A stretch of DNA of 64,000 nt from Rhodanobacter denitrificans (GCF_003335105.1 NZ_QFWQ01000009.1:1-64000); one strand, 5' to 3'. Shown: positions 47,092 through 55,999, numbered from the stretch's first letter. Numbers and translations: made by a program. The notes: generated by a model from the sequence alone, not told the origin.

Positions 47092-47777
47092 CAGACCATC
47101 CTGATGGGGGTATGCGCATGGGCGTCGGAGAGTGTTTCATTCAAGACAATGTCGCCGGCCTGTACCCAGCAATGCGCGGCGAAGGGATCCGGCGTCACGC
47201 CGAAAATGATATTCACCGATAGTCCACGTCGCGAAAGGAATCGAAGTAGGGACAAGGAATCCAGGAGGCAGATCGGCTCGATGGGCACATAGCGGCGCGC
47301 CCGAGCGAATTGTCCGGTTGCCTGAAGCAGGTTGTCTTCAGGGGCGGCGGGTGTAGCGATCTCGTGCGCACCTGTTTTTCTGTCGCGGTATGCGCGGGCT
47401 TCGTCGAGATTCGTTTTGAGTGCGCGGGTCTTCAGTTGGCGACGGGTAGACCAGACGATCGCCATGACTTCGAAGACAATGGCCATATCGATCCGTTGAC
47501 TCGCAATCGTGGCGGGCTGCTCGATTGCGCTGCAAGTCGGGCGCCGGATGTTCGCTATTGCGGTACGACCTTTCAGGTTCGGTGCTTCGACCAATATCCG
47601 CGCGGTCACGAGGCCATCCACTAGCGTGGGGGCGATATCTTCATGTGCTTGGAAGCGTCGCATGGCGTTCTCAAGAGCGCCAGTCAGCTTGAAGTACCGA
47701 TCTTGCGCGACGTCGAGAAAAATCAGGTGTCCGTCAACGTCACAGTACGAGAGGTTTTCCCTGAGCCGATAGTGCAT
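47091..47777 (-). CDS. Lasso maturation protein B (RRE plus cysteine protease)
   Basis: Removes the leader peptide before cyclisation. The 228-residue product joins a PqqD-like RiPP recognition element (about residues 1-80; LIFLDVAQDRYFKLTG is the leader-binding strand region) and a transglutaminase-like cysteine protease. The catalytic Cys is in EPICLLDSLSLLRFLSRRG, the His in FAAHCWVQAGD and the Asp in the following strand, as in the B2 family. The fused form is usual for proteobacteria, whereas Firmicutes and Actinobacteria split B1 and B2. It follows the precursor gene by 50 bp, with a strong hairpin between. Confidence 0.93.
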   Translation of the reverse strand: MHYRLRENLSYCDVDGHLIFLDVAQDRYFKLTGALENAMRRFQAHEDIAPTLVDGLVTARILVEAPNLKGRTAIANIRRPTCSAIEQPATIASQRIDMAIVFEVMAIVWSTRRQLKTRALKTNLDEARAYRDRKTGAHEIATPAAPEDNLLQATGQFARARRYVPIEPICLLDSLSLLRFLSRRGLSVNIIFGVTPDPFAAHCWVQAGDIVLNETLSDAHAHTPIRMV

Positions 47778-47795
47778 CGTCCGTCCCTCGGAATA

Positions 47796-47820
47796 GGGCG
47801 CGCACCATGGGTACGCGCCC
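47796..47820 (-). other. Stem-loop between lasso A and B
   Basis: An 11-bp stem with one G-T pair (47796-47806 with 47810-47820) and a 3-nt loop, starting eight bases after the precursor stop. There is no T-run. Such A-B hairpins in lasso operons are thought to favour precursor over enzyme expression. Confidence 0.65.
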
Positions 47821-47827
47821 GGGGTTG

Positions 47828-47974
47828 CTATTCCTCGGAAATGCCGGGAACGAACGGAATGCCCTGTCCAGTCCCTTCGTTTGATGGGCCAGGGCCCTTC
47901 GTCTCAACACTGGCGACGCCGAGCTCGATGACATCGTCCTGCGCATTGCTGCGGATGTTCTCGTTCGTGTCCAT
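47828..47974 (-). CDS. Lasso peptide precursor A
   Basis: A 48-residue frame that starts at an ATG with AGGAG six bases upstream. Leader: MDTNENIRSNAQDD, VIELGVASVETK (26 residues), with Thr at the penultimate position, the hallmark lasso B recognition site. Core: GPGPSNEGTGQG followed by IPFVPGISEE (22 residues, 47831-47896). Gly1 and the first acidic residue, Glu7, predict a seven-residue ring like xanthomonins; the bulky Ile13, Phe15 or Val16 could act as plugs. The C-terminal residues may be trimmed. An in-frame ATG eight codons upstream (47998) lacks a good ribosome site. Confidence 0.88.
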   Translation of the reverse strand: MDTNENIRSNAQDDVIELGVASVETKGPGPSNEGTGQGIPFVPGISEE

Positions 47975-48018
47975 CTCAGTCTCCTGCGGTTGCGTCATGG
48001 CAGTCCCATGACGCGGGC

Positions 48019-48048
48019 AGCGTAGGAGGCAGAGATTTTGATTTTCAA
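48019..48048 (-). promoter_or_regulatory. Candidate promoter of the lasso A-B-C operon
   Basis: On the minus strand TTGAAA (48043-48048) and TACGCT (48019-48024) are 18 bp apart and about 45 bp upstream of the precursor ATG. The -10 is weak. Confidence 0.4.
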
Positions 48049-48079
48049 ATGATTATTGCGCTGTCTTCCGATGATTATT
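48049..48079. repeat. Two direct repeats upstream of the lasso promoter
   Basis: ATGATTATT occurs at 48049-48057 and 48071-48079, exactly 22 bp (two helical turns) apart and directly upstream of the proposed -35. It is a candidate activator or GntR binding site. Confidence 0.45.
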
Positions 48080-48144
48080 CCGGGAGCGTGCTGGTCGTTC
48101 CGCCATGCCGGCATCGACCTCGATGCTTCTTCGGGCGGCGCGGG

Positions 48145-48795
48145 CTAGCTGAAGTAACCGCAGCGGTCGCTGAGCAAGGCCACGATGCTAGGAACGAGCT
48201 GCTTGCGGCGCTCGTGATAGTCGCGCAGCGCGGACTTCAGGGCCGGCATGTCGCGTGCCTGCCAGTGCAGGTTCAACTGCGAAAGCTCTTCGCCGGTGTG
48301 CTCGAACAATTCCTGTTTGGCCCGTCGTATCGGCGCCAGCCTGTCGTTGGCTCGCTTCACCGCATGGTGCAGGGGTTCGTGCGCGGTCGCGCGGGCGATC
48401 GCATCGAACAGCTGCCAGGTCAGTTTCACCAGGTCGCCGTCGGCGGTTGCGAGTTCCAGCTTTCCGGTTTTCTGGAATGTCGGCGCCTCGCCGATATCGC
48501 ATGCCATCAGCAACAGCCGCTCCATCCAGTCGTAGAGGTTGCGCAAGGCGACTTCGTTGAGTAACGGCACGTGCAGTCCGTTGCGTGCATGGTCGGTGAC
48601 CATGCCTTCGCCCACCAGGCGGTACAGCGCGAATCGAACCGGCGTGTGGCTGGTCTTGTATTCGGAGGCGAGCGTGGCCGGATCGATCCGTTGCCCGGGA
48701 GCGTAGCGTCCCGCCTGCAGGGCACGCCTGACCTGTCCGTACACGAATGCACTCTTGGAATCCACGGCGGGACCTCCCCCGGCCGCTTTTAGCAC
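48145..48795 (-). CDS. GntR-family transcriptional regulator
   Basis: A 216-residue regulator. The N-terminal winged helix contains YGQVRRALQAGRYAPGQRID and TPVRFALYRLVGEGMV, the GntR helix-turn-helix. The C-terminal domain is helical (FCD-like) and includes WQLFDAIARATAHEPLHHAV. It lies 170 bp upstream of the lasso precursor and on the same strand, so it is a likely pathway-specific regulator; direct evidence is lacking. The start could be a few codons further in, at the Ala/Gly-rich N-terminus. Confidence 0.85.
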   Translation of the reverse strand: MLKAAGGGPAVDSKSAFVYGQVRRALQAGRYAPGQRIDPATLASEYKTSHTPVRFALYRLVGEGMVTDHARNGLHVPLLNEVALRNLYDWMERLLLMACDIGEAPTFQKTGKLELATADGDLVKLTWQLFDAIARATAHEPLHHAVKRANDRLAPIRRAKQELFEHTGEELSQLNLHWQARDMPALKSALRDYHERRKQLVPSIVALLSDRCGYFS

Positions 48796-49137
48796 GAAGG
48801 TTATTGCGATACAACGCAGGATGTTTCAGGCAGCTGCCGCGGGCGGTAGCCGCAGGTGGAATCCACGCAGGGGCTGGCGGTTGCCTCCTCATCGCGGGGC
48901 GATGGTGTCCAGCCGGCTAATCGCACTGGTTTTTCACACGACGCGTGGGTTTATCCTTCAGATCCAGCTTGACGATGGTGCGGATGAGGCGGGCCTGAAT
49001 TTCGTCGGAAGGATCATTGGTGCAGTTGTGTCGGTGCGGCCGACGTCATCGCAAGTTCTTGCCTGATTGACGCTGGCGCGCGGCCGACGCGATGATGGCC
49101 GCAGTCGTCCGGGCGCCTCGCGGCCCGTGATGACGCC
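48796..49137. other. 342-bp intergenic region
   Basis: No convincing gene, RNA or repeat was seen. It should hold the GntR promoter on the minus strand. Confidence 0.35.
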
Positions 49138-49515
49138 ATGGAAGTCAGGACTGGGGGGTCACTGATGTCAGGGAAGACCAAGAGCCGAAGTGCGACTGCC
49201 TGTCCGATCACAACGGACGGATTCATCGTGCGCATTGGCAGTGGACTGCAGGCTGTCGCGCGGCTGGCACTCGTTTGCCTTTTGGCCAGTTTCAGCGCGC
49301 ACGCTGCAGGAAGCGACTCGACGTCTATCGACTGCAACGCAGACCACTGCGGACTGCTCGCCGATGGCGCTTATCCGAATCTGGTCATTGGCCGGCTCGA
49401 CCACGTGGACACCGCCGTGGATATGGCCCGGGCCTTTCATTGGGCTGAGAAACAAGAGTCAGAGTGCCGTTTTCAGGGTGGCCGTTTGAAAGTCGACTCT
49501 GACCCCGATTTTTAA
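49138..49515 (+). CDS. Hypothetical exported protein, 3' end inside a repeat
   Basis: A 125-residue frame of unknown family. Residues 38-58 look like a signal segment (AVARLALVCLLASFSAHAAGS) preceded by basic residues. Then come DCNADHCGLLADGAYPNLV and VDTAVDMARAFHWAEKQ. The last 20 residues are encoded by a dispersed 50-bp repeat that also occurs near 59050 and 61400, so the original C-terminus has probably been lost. The start is uncertain (ATG at 49138, or internal ATG or GTG codons). It could be a truncated remnant. Confidence 0.35.
   Translation: MEVRTGGSLMSGKTKSRSATACPITTDGFIVRIGSGLQAVARLALVCLLASFSAHAAGSDSTSIDCNADHCGLLADGAYPNLVIGRLDHVDTAVDMARAFHWAEKQESECRFQGGRLKVDSDPDF
49456..49506. 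repeat. Dispersed repeat A, copy 1
   Basis: GAGTCAGAGTGCC, then TTTTCAGGGTGGCCGTTTGA, ending AAGTCGACTCTGACCCC. Related copies are at 59049-59090 and 61401-61448. Confidence 0.6.
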
Positions 49516-49778
49516 GGCCGGCGTCGACCGGCAGAAACCGACCCAAAGCTGACAGTTGAACGTCTATCTAGTCGCGCTCTTAGGCTTGAGGGGCACGTGC
49601 GACCCGGGGTACTTTTGAAGTGTCTGCTTGACGGGGGAGCTTACGACCAGATCTGGTTTAATTTCCTACAGGCCGCTGCAGACGTCACCCTGATTTGCTA
49701 TAACGCCTGTCACGGGATGAGCTTTCGATGGCAAAGGACGTTCCGCACACACAGCAATCCACGTCACAGGGGAATCAA

Positions 49779-52700
49779 ATGGACTTCGTTCGGCGCGTGA
49801 TGGAAAGCACAGCAACCTCGGGGGGCGCTATGAACTTCGCTGGAAATGTTGTCGGCGCTGCGCGTGGCATTTATAAGCATACCTTGCCACAGCCAACCGA
49901 GTTGCAGAGAGAGGCTCAAGATTTTTCAATAGGAAGCATAGCGCTTAGGAATATCGTGCTAAGACTTAGCGTGTGGCTTCTGATCACTTTAAGCGTGCTC
50001 AGCGGCTCGGCGCTCGCAGCTAGTGGTCCAACACCATCTTCTCCAATTTACACCTGCGGATCGGGGATTTGCGCCAATGCGTCGCCCCCATACGGAACCA
50101 TTTGCCCGTCGCAGGGAACGATTAGCGAGTACCGGTCGTGTTCCGAGACGTACTACAACAGTACGCTGAGGCAATACTTCGGGCCACTGACATATCTCTA
50201 CACAACTGTCTATCCTCCAGGTTCAGGCGGGTTTCAAATATGGTGGAGTTCGCCGGGGAACGGTAACTATACAAGTGGCGGCGGTTTTAAGGCCCCCGGC
50301 CAAGATGTTCCTGCGGTAGAACGCAATCTGGGATTTAAGGGATGCAGCTCTTGCGGCGGGGCAATGCTGGGCAATCCAGTAAACATATCCACGGGAAACA
50401 AGTTCGAGGACGAGACGGACTTCGAAGGCTTTGGCTCTTTTCCTTTAACTTTTCATCGCTATTACAACAGCGCTAGTTTCGGTGGTGATGGCACCCTGGG
50501 CGTTCAGTGGACGCATACATTTAGTCGCTCTCTAGTGCTGCAAAGTTCCACAGAGGCGAAGCTGTTTCGTGACAATGGGGAAATTCGCTACTTTAATAAA
50601 TGTGGAAGTCTGTGGTGTGCAACGCCAGATGAAGTGGGTTCTCTGCTCGAGTTCACTGCGGGCAATGGGGCTATCACTGGTTGGCAATACACCGATGAAA
50701 ACAAAATTGTCGAGGTATATAACTCTGACGGCACACTCCGCTCAGAAACAAACCGAGACGGCCTAAGCCTTGTATTGGCCTACGATGCCACAGATCGGCT
50801 CAGCACCGTCACCGATTCGTTCGGTCGTCAACTCGCGCTGACCTATAACAGTACCAACCAAGTAGCACAGCTCAAAGCACCGGATGGTGGCATAAGCACT
50901 TATGCTTACGATGCCTCTGGTAACTTAAGTTCAGTCACCCATCCAGGCAACACCACACGGACGTATTTCTACAATGAGTCCGGCAATGTTGGGACAGGTG
51001 CAGGCCCCAATCTTCTCACCGGAATACAGGATGAGTCGGGGCAACGCTTTGCCACCTTTCAATATGACGGCCAATCCAGAGCCACTATCAGCGAACACGC
51101 CAACGGTGCAGGCGCTATCCAGCTCACCTATAACGCTGACGGCAGCACAACGGTTCTCAATGCATCGGGCGATTCCAAAGCCTATGCATTCCAAACAGTT
51201 CAGAACGTCAACCATACGGCCACGGTCAACGGTTCTGCTTGCGCAGACTGCGGCATCAATTCGAGATATGCCTACAATTCTGCCGGCGATCTCACCAGCA
51301 CGGTCGATTTCAACGGCAATACCACGCACTACTCCATTGATGCTGCACATCTTGAAGAGAGTCGCATAGAGGCGTCCGGGACGCCTATGCAACGCACGAT
51401 CAACACGGCATGGAACACCGCTCTGCGTGTACCACTCACACGCATCGTGACCGATGCCAATAGTAACGTGGTTAGTAGTATCAGCTGGGTCTACAACACC
51501 GTTGGCCAGCCACTGGCGCGTTGCGAGATCGATCCGGCCCAGGCCAGTAGCTACGCCTGCGCCACCACCGGCACGCCGCCGGCCGGTGTCCGCCGCTGGA
51601 CCTACAGCTACTGCACGGCCGTCGATACCACCCAGTGCCCGATCGTGGGCTTGCTACTTGCCGTGGACGGTCCGCGCACCGAGGTGGCCGACGTCACCAC
51701 CTATACGTATTACCTGACCGACAGCACCACCGTGCATCATGGCGACCTGCAGTCGGTGACCGATGCTCTGGGCCACACCACCAGCTATCTGACGTATGAC
51801 GGTGCCGGCCGCGTCACCAGCCTGCAGGACGCCAACGGCGTGGTCACTAACCTGACTTATACGCCTCGTGGTTGGCTCGCCTCGCGCAGCGTCGGCGGTG
51901 CCACCACGACCCTGGCCTACACTGCGTATGGTGCGGTGGCCTCGATCACGGATCCGGACGGCGTCACGACCCATTATACCTACGACGCCGCCCACCGCCT
52001 GACCGACATCACCGATGCGCAGGGCAACGTCGTCCATTACACGCTGGATAACGCCGGCAACAAGACTGGCGAGCAGATCCGTACTGCTTCCGGCACTGTC
52101 GTGCACAGCCTGTCGCGCACCTTCAACGCCCTGGGCCAGCTCACGGCAGTGGTCGATGGCCTGAACCACATCGTCTTCAACGCCGGCACCAGTGGCAGCT
52201 ACGATGGCAATGGCAATCTGGTGCAGTCCACGGACGCGCTGGGCATCCAGCGTGTGCAAGGCTTTGATGCCCTCAACCGGCTGCAAAGCACGATCGCCAA
52301 CTACAACGGTACCGACCCGGCAACCAAGAACACCCAGAGCGTGTTCGCCTACGATGCCCGCGACAACTTGGAGGGCGTCGGTGATCCGGACGGCCTCAAC
52401 ACCACCTATGACTACGATGGTCTGGGCAACCGCACGGCGCTGCATAGCCCGGACACGGGCACCAGCAGCGATACCTACGATGCCGCCGGCAATCGCCTGA
52501 TGCACATCGACGCAAAGGGCATCGTCAGCACGTCGACCTACGACGCGAACAATCGCCTGATCAGCACCGGCTACGCCGACACCACTCTCAACGTCAGCTA
52601 CGCCTACGACGAGGCCAATGCGGTGACCGGCTGCAGTGCATCCCGTCCGATCGGACGACTGACGCGCGTGGTGGAGGCCGGCGTCACTACCGTGTTCTGT

Positions 52701-54425
52701 TATGACGGTCGGGGCAATGTCATCCAGAAGCGGCAGGTGACAGCGAGCCAGACGGACACCACGTTCTATACGTATACCGCGGGAGATCGCCTCAGCAGCG
52801 TGAGTGCACCTGACCAGACGGCGATCAGCTACGCGTATGACAGCGACGGCCGGGTCAGCAGCGTGCAGGTGGTCCCTGCAGGGACGAGCACGGCGCCACC
52901 GACCGTGGTCAGCAACATCAGCTACCTGCCGTTTGGGCCGATCAGCAGCTACACGCTGGGCAATGGCCAGGTCGTGACGCGCGCATACGACGCGAACTAC
53001 CGGTTGACCGACCTGACCAGCCAGGCGCTCAACCTGCACTTCAATCGTGATGCGATGGGCAACATCGTCGCCTTGGGCAATGCCCCGGGGGCCAATCCTG
53101 CCACGGAGGCCTATAGCTACGATCCGCTGTATCGCCTTACCGGTATCACCGACAACGGTGCTGCGCTGGAGAGCTACACCTATAGCCAGACCGGCGATCG
53201 ACGGAGCAAGACGGCATCGGGCCTGGCCACCGGTGTATACCTCTACACCAGCGGCACCCACCAGCTCGCCAGCATCAATGGTATCTCGCGTGCCAACGAC
53301 GCCAACGGCAACACCACCGGCAGCGTGATCGGCGGCAATACCTACGGTTTCGGCTACAACGGGCGCAACCGCCTGACGGTGGCGCAACTCAATGGCGCGA
53401 CCGTAGGCACCTACACCTACAACGCGATGGGGCAGCGCATCGGCAAGGTGGCCACGTTCCCGCAGGCGACGACCGAACGTTACGCTTACAACGAAGCAGG
53501 CCAGCTGATCGGCGAATACGGGACGAGCAGCACCACTCTGTCAAAGGGCAACGGAAAACACCAAGGCAAGCACCACCAACATGCAGGCACGGTGGTCACA
53601 AACAACCGGGATTACGTGTGGCTGGGCGACATCCCGTTGGCGGTGATCGACAACACCATCAACGGCAGCGTTACCACCAGCGTGGTCAACTACGTGCACG
53701 TCGATGGCCTGGGCACGCCGCGGGCCGTCACTGACGGCGCCGGCACGATGATCTGGTCGTGGCCCTATGTAGGCAACCCGTTCGGACAGCAAGCGCCGAC
53801 GTCGACGACAGGCTATGTACTCAATCTGCGCTATCCAGGCCAATACTTTGATTCCGAACGCGGCCTTGCGTACAACGTCAATCGAGACTACGAGGCGGCG
53901 ACTGGGCGCTACATTCAAAGCGACCCCATCGGGCTTGCCGGCGGCCTCGCGTCATATTCCTACGTTGACTCATCCCCTCTTCAAGACATCGATCTTTTGG
54001 GGCTCAAGAAAGTCATCCTCTTTGGTGAAAGGGATTCCGTGTTCCTGCAGCGCGCACATGAGTACAAAGATGATCCCAACGCATGTCTAGTCTATTCACA
54101 CGGAAGTCCGAGCTTCATCTATGACACCAGAGGGGACACAACAAAGCGTATGGATGATCCTCAGCAGATCGTGAATCTACTAAAGACCGAAGGTTGCACT
54201 AGCAATATGCCGGTGATCATCTATGCCTGCCGAACAGGCATGGGCGACAACTCCATCGCGGAAGACATCAGCAAGACTGGGGCATTTCCGAGTGTCACTG
54301 CACCAACGAGCTATGTCTGGTACAACCAAGATCCGACGTCCACAGGGCCTTCGCTTATTTTTGGGAAGAACGCCAACAGCACAATGGACACCGACAGCCC
54401 GGGAACAATGAGGACATTTCCATGA
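49779..54425 (+). CDS. RHS-repeat polymorphic toxin
   Basis: A 1548-residue RHS/YD-repeat protein with an internal signal-like segment (LRLSVWLLITLSVLSGSALAAS) near the N-terminus. A Cys-rich region and the NPVNISTGNKFEDETDFEG entry motif follow, then many YD repeats (for example YDALNRL-type, TYDAAGNRL) forming the shell. The core ends in GRYIQSDPIGLAGGL. The last 140 residues are a distinct C-terminal domain with LVYSHGSPSF (His1441) and VIIYACRTGMGDNS (Cys1484), resembling a Cys-His protease fold. I choose the ATG at 49779 because AGGGGA precedes it; the frame begins at 49728. It overlaps the next gene by four bases. Confidence 0.88.
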   Translation: MDFVRRVMESTATSGGAMNFAGNVVGAARGIYKHTLPQPTELQREAQDFSIGSIALRNIVLRLSVWLLITLSVLSGSALAASGPTPSSPIYTCGSGICANASPPYGTICPSQGTISEYRSCSETYYNSTLRQYFGPLTYLYTTVYPPGSGGFQIWWSSPGNGNYTSGGGFKAPGQDVPAVERNLGFKGCSSCGGAMLGNPVNISTGNKFEDETDFEGFGSFPLTFHRYYNSASFGGDGTLGVQWTHTFSRSLVLQSSTEAKLFRDNGEIRYFNKCGSLWCATPDEVGSLLEFTAGNGAITGWQYTDENKIVEVYNSDGTLRSETNRDGLSLVLAYDATDRLSTVTDSFGRQLALTYNSTNQVAQLKAPDGGISTYAYDASGNLSSVTHPGNTTRTYFYNESGNVGTGAGPNLLTGIQDESGQRFATFQYDGQSRATISEHANGAGAIQLTYNADGSTTVLNASGDSKAYAFQTVQNVNHTATVNGSACADCGINSRYAYNSAGDLTSTVDFNGNTTHYSIDAAHLEESRIEASGTPMQRTINTAWNTALRVPLTRIVTDANSNVVSSISWVYNTVGQPLARCEIDPAQASSYACATTGTPPAGVRRWTYSYCTAVDTTQCPIVGLLLAVDGPRTEVADVTTYTYYLTDSTTVHHGDLQSVTDALGHTTSYLTYDGAGRVTSLQDANGVVTNLTYTPRGWLASRSVGGATTTLAYTAYGAVASITDPDGVTTHYTYDAAHRLTDITDAQGNVVHYTLDNAGNKTGEQIRTASGTVVHSLSRTFNALGQLTAVVDGLNHIVFNAGTSGSYDGNGNLVQSTDALGIQRVQGFDALNRLQSTIANYNGTDPATKNTQSVFAYDARDNLEGVGDPDGLNTTYDYDGLGNRTALHSPDTGTSSDTYDAAGNRLMHIDAKGIVSTSTYDANNRLISTGYADTTLNVSYAYDEANAVTGCSASRPIGRLTRVVEAGVTTVFCYDGRGNVIQKRQVTASQTDTTFYTYTAGDRLSSVSAPDQTAISYAYDSDGRVSSVQVVPAGTSTAPPTVVSNISYLPFGPISSYTLGNGQVVTRAYDANYRLTDLTSQALNLHFNRDAMGNIVALGNAPGANPATEAYSYDPLYRLTGITDNGAALESYTYSQTGDRRSKTASGLATGVYLYTSGTHQLASINGISRANDANGNTTGSVIGGNTYGFGYNGRNRLTVAQLNGATVGTYTYNAMGQRIGKVATFPQATTERYAYNEAGQLIGEYGTSSTTLSKGNGKHQGKHHQHAGTVVTNNRDYVWLGDIPLAVIDNTINGSVTTSVVNYVHVDGLGTPRAVTDGAGTMIWSWPYVGNPFGQQAPTSTTGYVLNLRYPGQYFDSERGLAYNVNRDYEAATGRYIQSDPIGLAGGLASYSYVDSSPLQDIDLLGLKKVILFGERDSVFLQRAHEYKDDPNACLVYSHGSPSFIYDTRGDTTKRMDDPQQIVNLLKTEGCTSNMPVIIYACRTGMGDNSIAEDISKTGAFPSVTAPTSYVWYNQDPTSTGPSLIFGKNANSTMDTDSPGTMRTFP

Positions 54426-54799
54426 CACGGAAAAATCAAACCATTTCTCGAGTGTTGGCTACCCTCCTGCTCAGCTCTATTGTGCTCATCGGATGCGCAG
54501 CCCACGCGACTCAGGAGGCGGCGGTTCCAACGCCAGGCGAGCGCTTCTCAATTAGTCAGTCTGAGCTTCCGAAGGTAAAAGACCAGGCAGCGCACGGTGA
54601 CGTGAGTGCCATCAATAAGCTTGTCGACTATTACATGCTCTATCTGGGAGACGAAGATCAGGGCATTTTGTGGCTTGAGCGCCTTGGAGACACTGGCGAC
54701 ACTGAAGCAAGGAAGAATGTCTTGACCTTCTACCAACGGCATCCGTCTGCAAACAACACCAAGCATTTAGAGCTTCTGAAGGCGCGCTGGGGTATGTAA
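54422..54799 (+). CDS. Small lipoprotein, candidate RHS immunity protein
   Basis: A 125-residue predicted lipoprotein. The signal ends in the lipobox VLIGC (Cys25), followed by helical Sel1/TPR-like residues such as AINKLVDYYML and GILWLERLGDTGDTEARKNV. Its ATG overlaps the RHS stop (ATGA), the normal place for an immunity gene. A periplasmic lipoprotein would fit a toxin acting in the periplasm or envelope. No family assignment beyond the Sel1-like pattern is possible, so immunity is inferred from position. Confidence 0.65.
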   Translation: MTRKNQTISRVLATLLLSSIVLIGCAAHATQEAAVPTPGERFSISQSELPKVKDQAAHGDVSAINKLVDYYMLYLGDEDQGILWLERLGDTGDTEARKNVLTFYQRHPSANNTKHLELLKARWGM

Positions 54800-55266
54800 A
54801 GACAACAGGACTTCTAGCCCAGCAAGATTTTCGGCGCCGCCCATGGAGGCTTGCAGCTGCGAGTCCAATATCCGACTTCCGGGGCAGTACTGCCGCCTTC
54901 AGGAACGAGTATGGCCGGAATAGTCTGCTGGTGCCTTTTACGCAAGCGCGGGCCACGAGAAAGTACCGTGCTCACGATGGCATTGTGGTGACCGATAGAT
55001 TCCGCAAAAAAAATCGTGCCTTTCGCCGCATAAATCAATAATTGAGAGTATGCACGTCTATTTTTCGCAATAAGTTTCGTCGCGCGAAGGGTCGTCACGG
55101 TTCACATGACGTGCGATTATGACGAGGTCGTTCGTGACGGGAGTCACAATGACAAATGCCGGCCTTGCCGGATCCGCGCTGCCTAGAGGAATGCAACCGG
55201 GTTGTATGGCGTCCGACGGCAATCGGTGATGGATCCAGGACGGAGTTCATCAATCAGGGGGAAATC
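54800..55266. other. 467-bp intergenic region, AT-rich in the middle
   Basis: There is an A8 run near 55005 and an AT-rich stretch to about 55075, probably the promoter of the downstream lipoprotein. Open frames on either strand overlap one another and have no similarity. Confidence 0.35.
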
Positions 55267-55704
55267 ATGTTCAAGAAACTATTGTCGGCATTCGTGCTGA
55301 CGGGCGTACTGGTCGTGTCGGGTTGTGCAAGCGTACCCATGGCCGGGCAGAGTGCGGATATGCAGGCAAAGTCGTTCACGCCGTCCGCGGACAAGGCGAC
55401 GGTCTATATCTATCGCAACGAGAATTTTGGCGCGGCGATCAAGATGCCGGTGCTGATCGACAACGCGGCGGTCGGCGACACGGCTGCCAAGACCTACATC
55501 GAGAAGCAGCTTCCGGCGGGGACGCATACCATCACATCCAAGACCGAGAAGGATTCATCGGTCACCATCGACATGTTGGCCGGGCAGATCTACTACGTCT
55601 GGCAGGAAGTAAAGATGGGCATGTGGGCTGCCCGCTCGGCACTGCATGTCGTCGATGCGAAAAAGGGCCAGGCCGGTGTACGCGAGTCCAAGTTGATCCA
55701 GTAA
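55267..55704 (+). CDS. DUF2846-type lipoprotein
   Basis: A 145-residue lipoprotein with the lipobox VVSGC (Cys20). The mature part has ATVYIYRNENFGAAIKMPV and IEKQLPAGTHTITS, then MLAGQIYYVWQEVKMG, as in DUF2846 proteins (a beta-sandwich that often carries PEGA-like strands). Function is unknown. GGGGGA precedes the ATG. The 3' end and downstream DNA are duplicated about 3.5 kb away (59095-59312) as a degenerate copy. Confidence 0.8.
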   Translation: MFKKLLSAFVLTGVLVVSGCASVPMAGQSADMQAKSFTPSADKATVYIYRNENFGAAIKMPVLIDNAAVGDTAAKTYIEKQLPAGTHTITSKTEKDSSVTIDMLAGQIYYVWQEVKMGMWAARSALHVVDAKKGQAGVRESKLIQ

Positions 55705-55774
55705 TGACGGAAGACAAACGTATCGTGTGACTGGGCATTCGGCACTAGCGATTGTCCACCGCGAACGTAACGAT

Positions 55775-55820
55775 GGGGTCAGGTTCACTTCCCAGCCATG
55801 GATTAGGTGAACCTGACCCC
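55775..55820. repeat. Dispersed repeat B, copy 1 (14-bp inverted repeat)
   Basis: GGGGTCAGGTTCAC (55775-55788) is exactly inverted at 55807-55820 with an 18-bp spacer. A related copy is at 59260-59305. It may act as a REP-like terminator or protein site. Confidence 0.65.
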
Positions 55821-55999
55821 GTTTTGACCGTAGATGCATGCTCACCATGCTCTTCGGCATCGATTTCATCATTGTCGCGAGCATTGCCGGGCGCTGGCGG
55901 CATGCGCAGCGAGTTCACTTCCAAACACAAAAGCACGGCAATAAGGGGCCGGAGTGGAATGGCCCAGTTACGCAATGAACAACTCAAAGGGGGAGTTTG

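Noticed and set aside
47974-47998. Upstream ATG for the lasso precursor
   Set aside because: It is in frame but lacks a ribosome site, while the ATG at 47974 has AGGAG at proper spacing.
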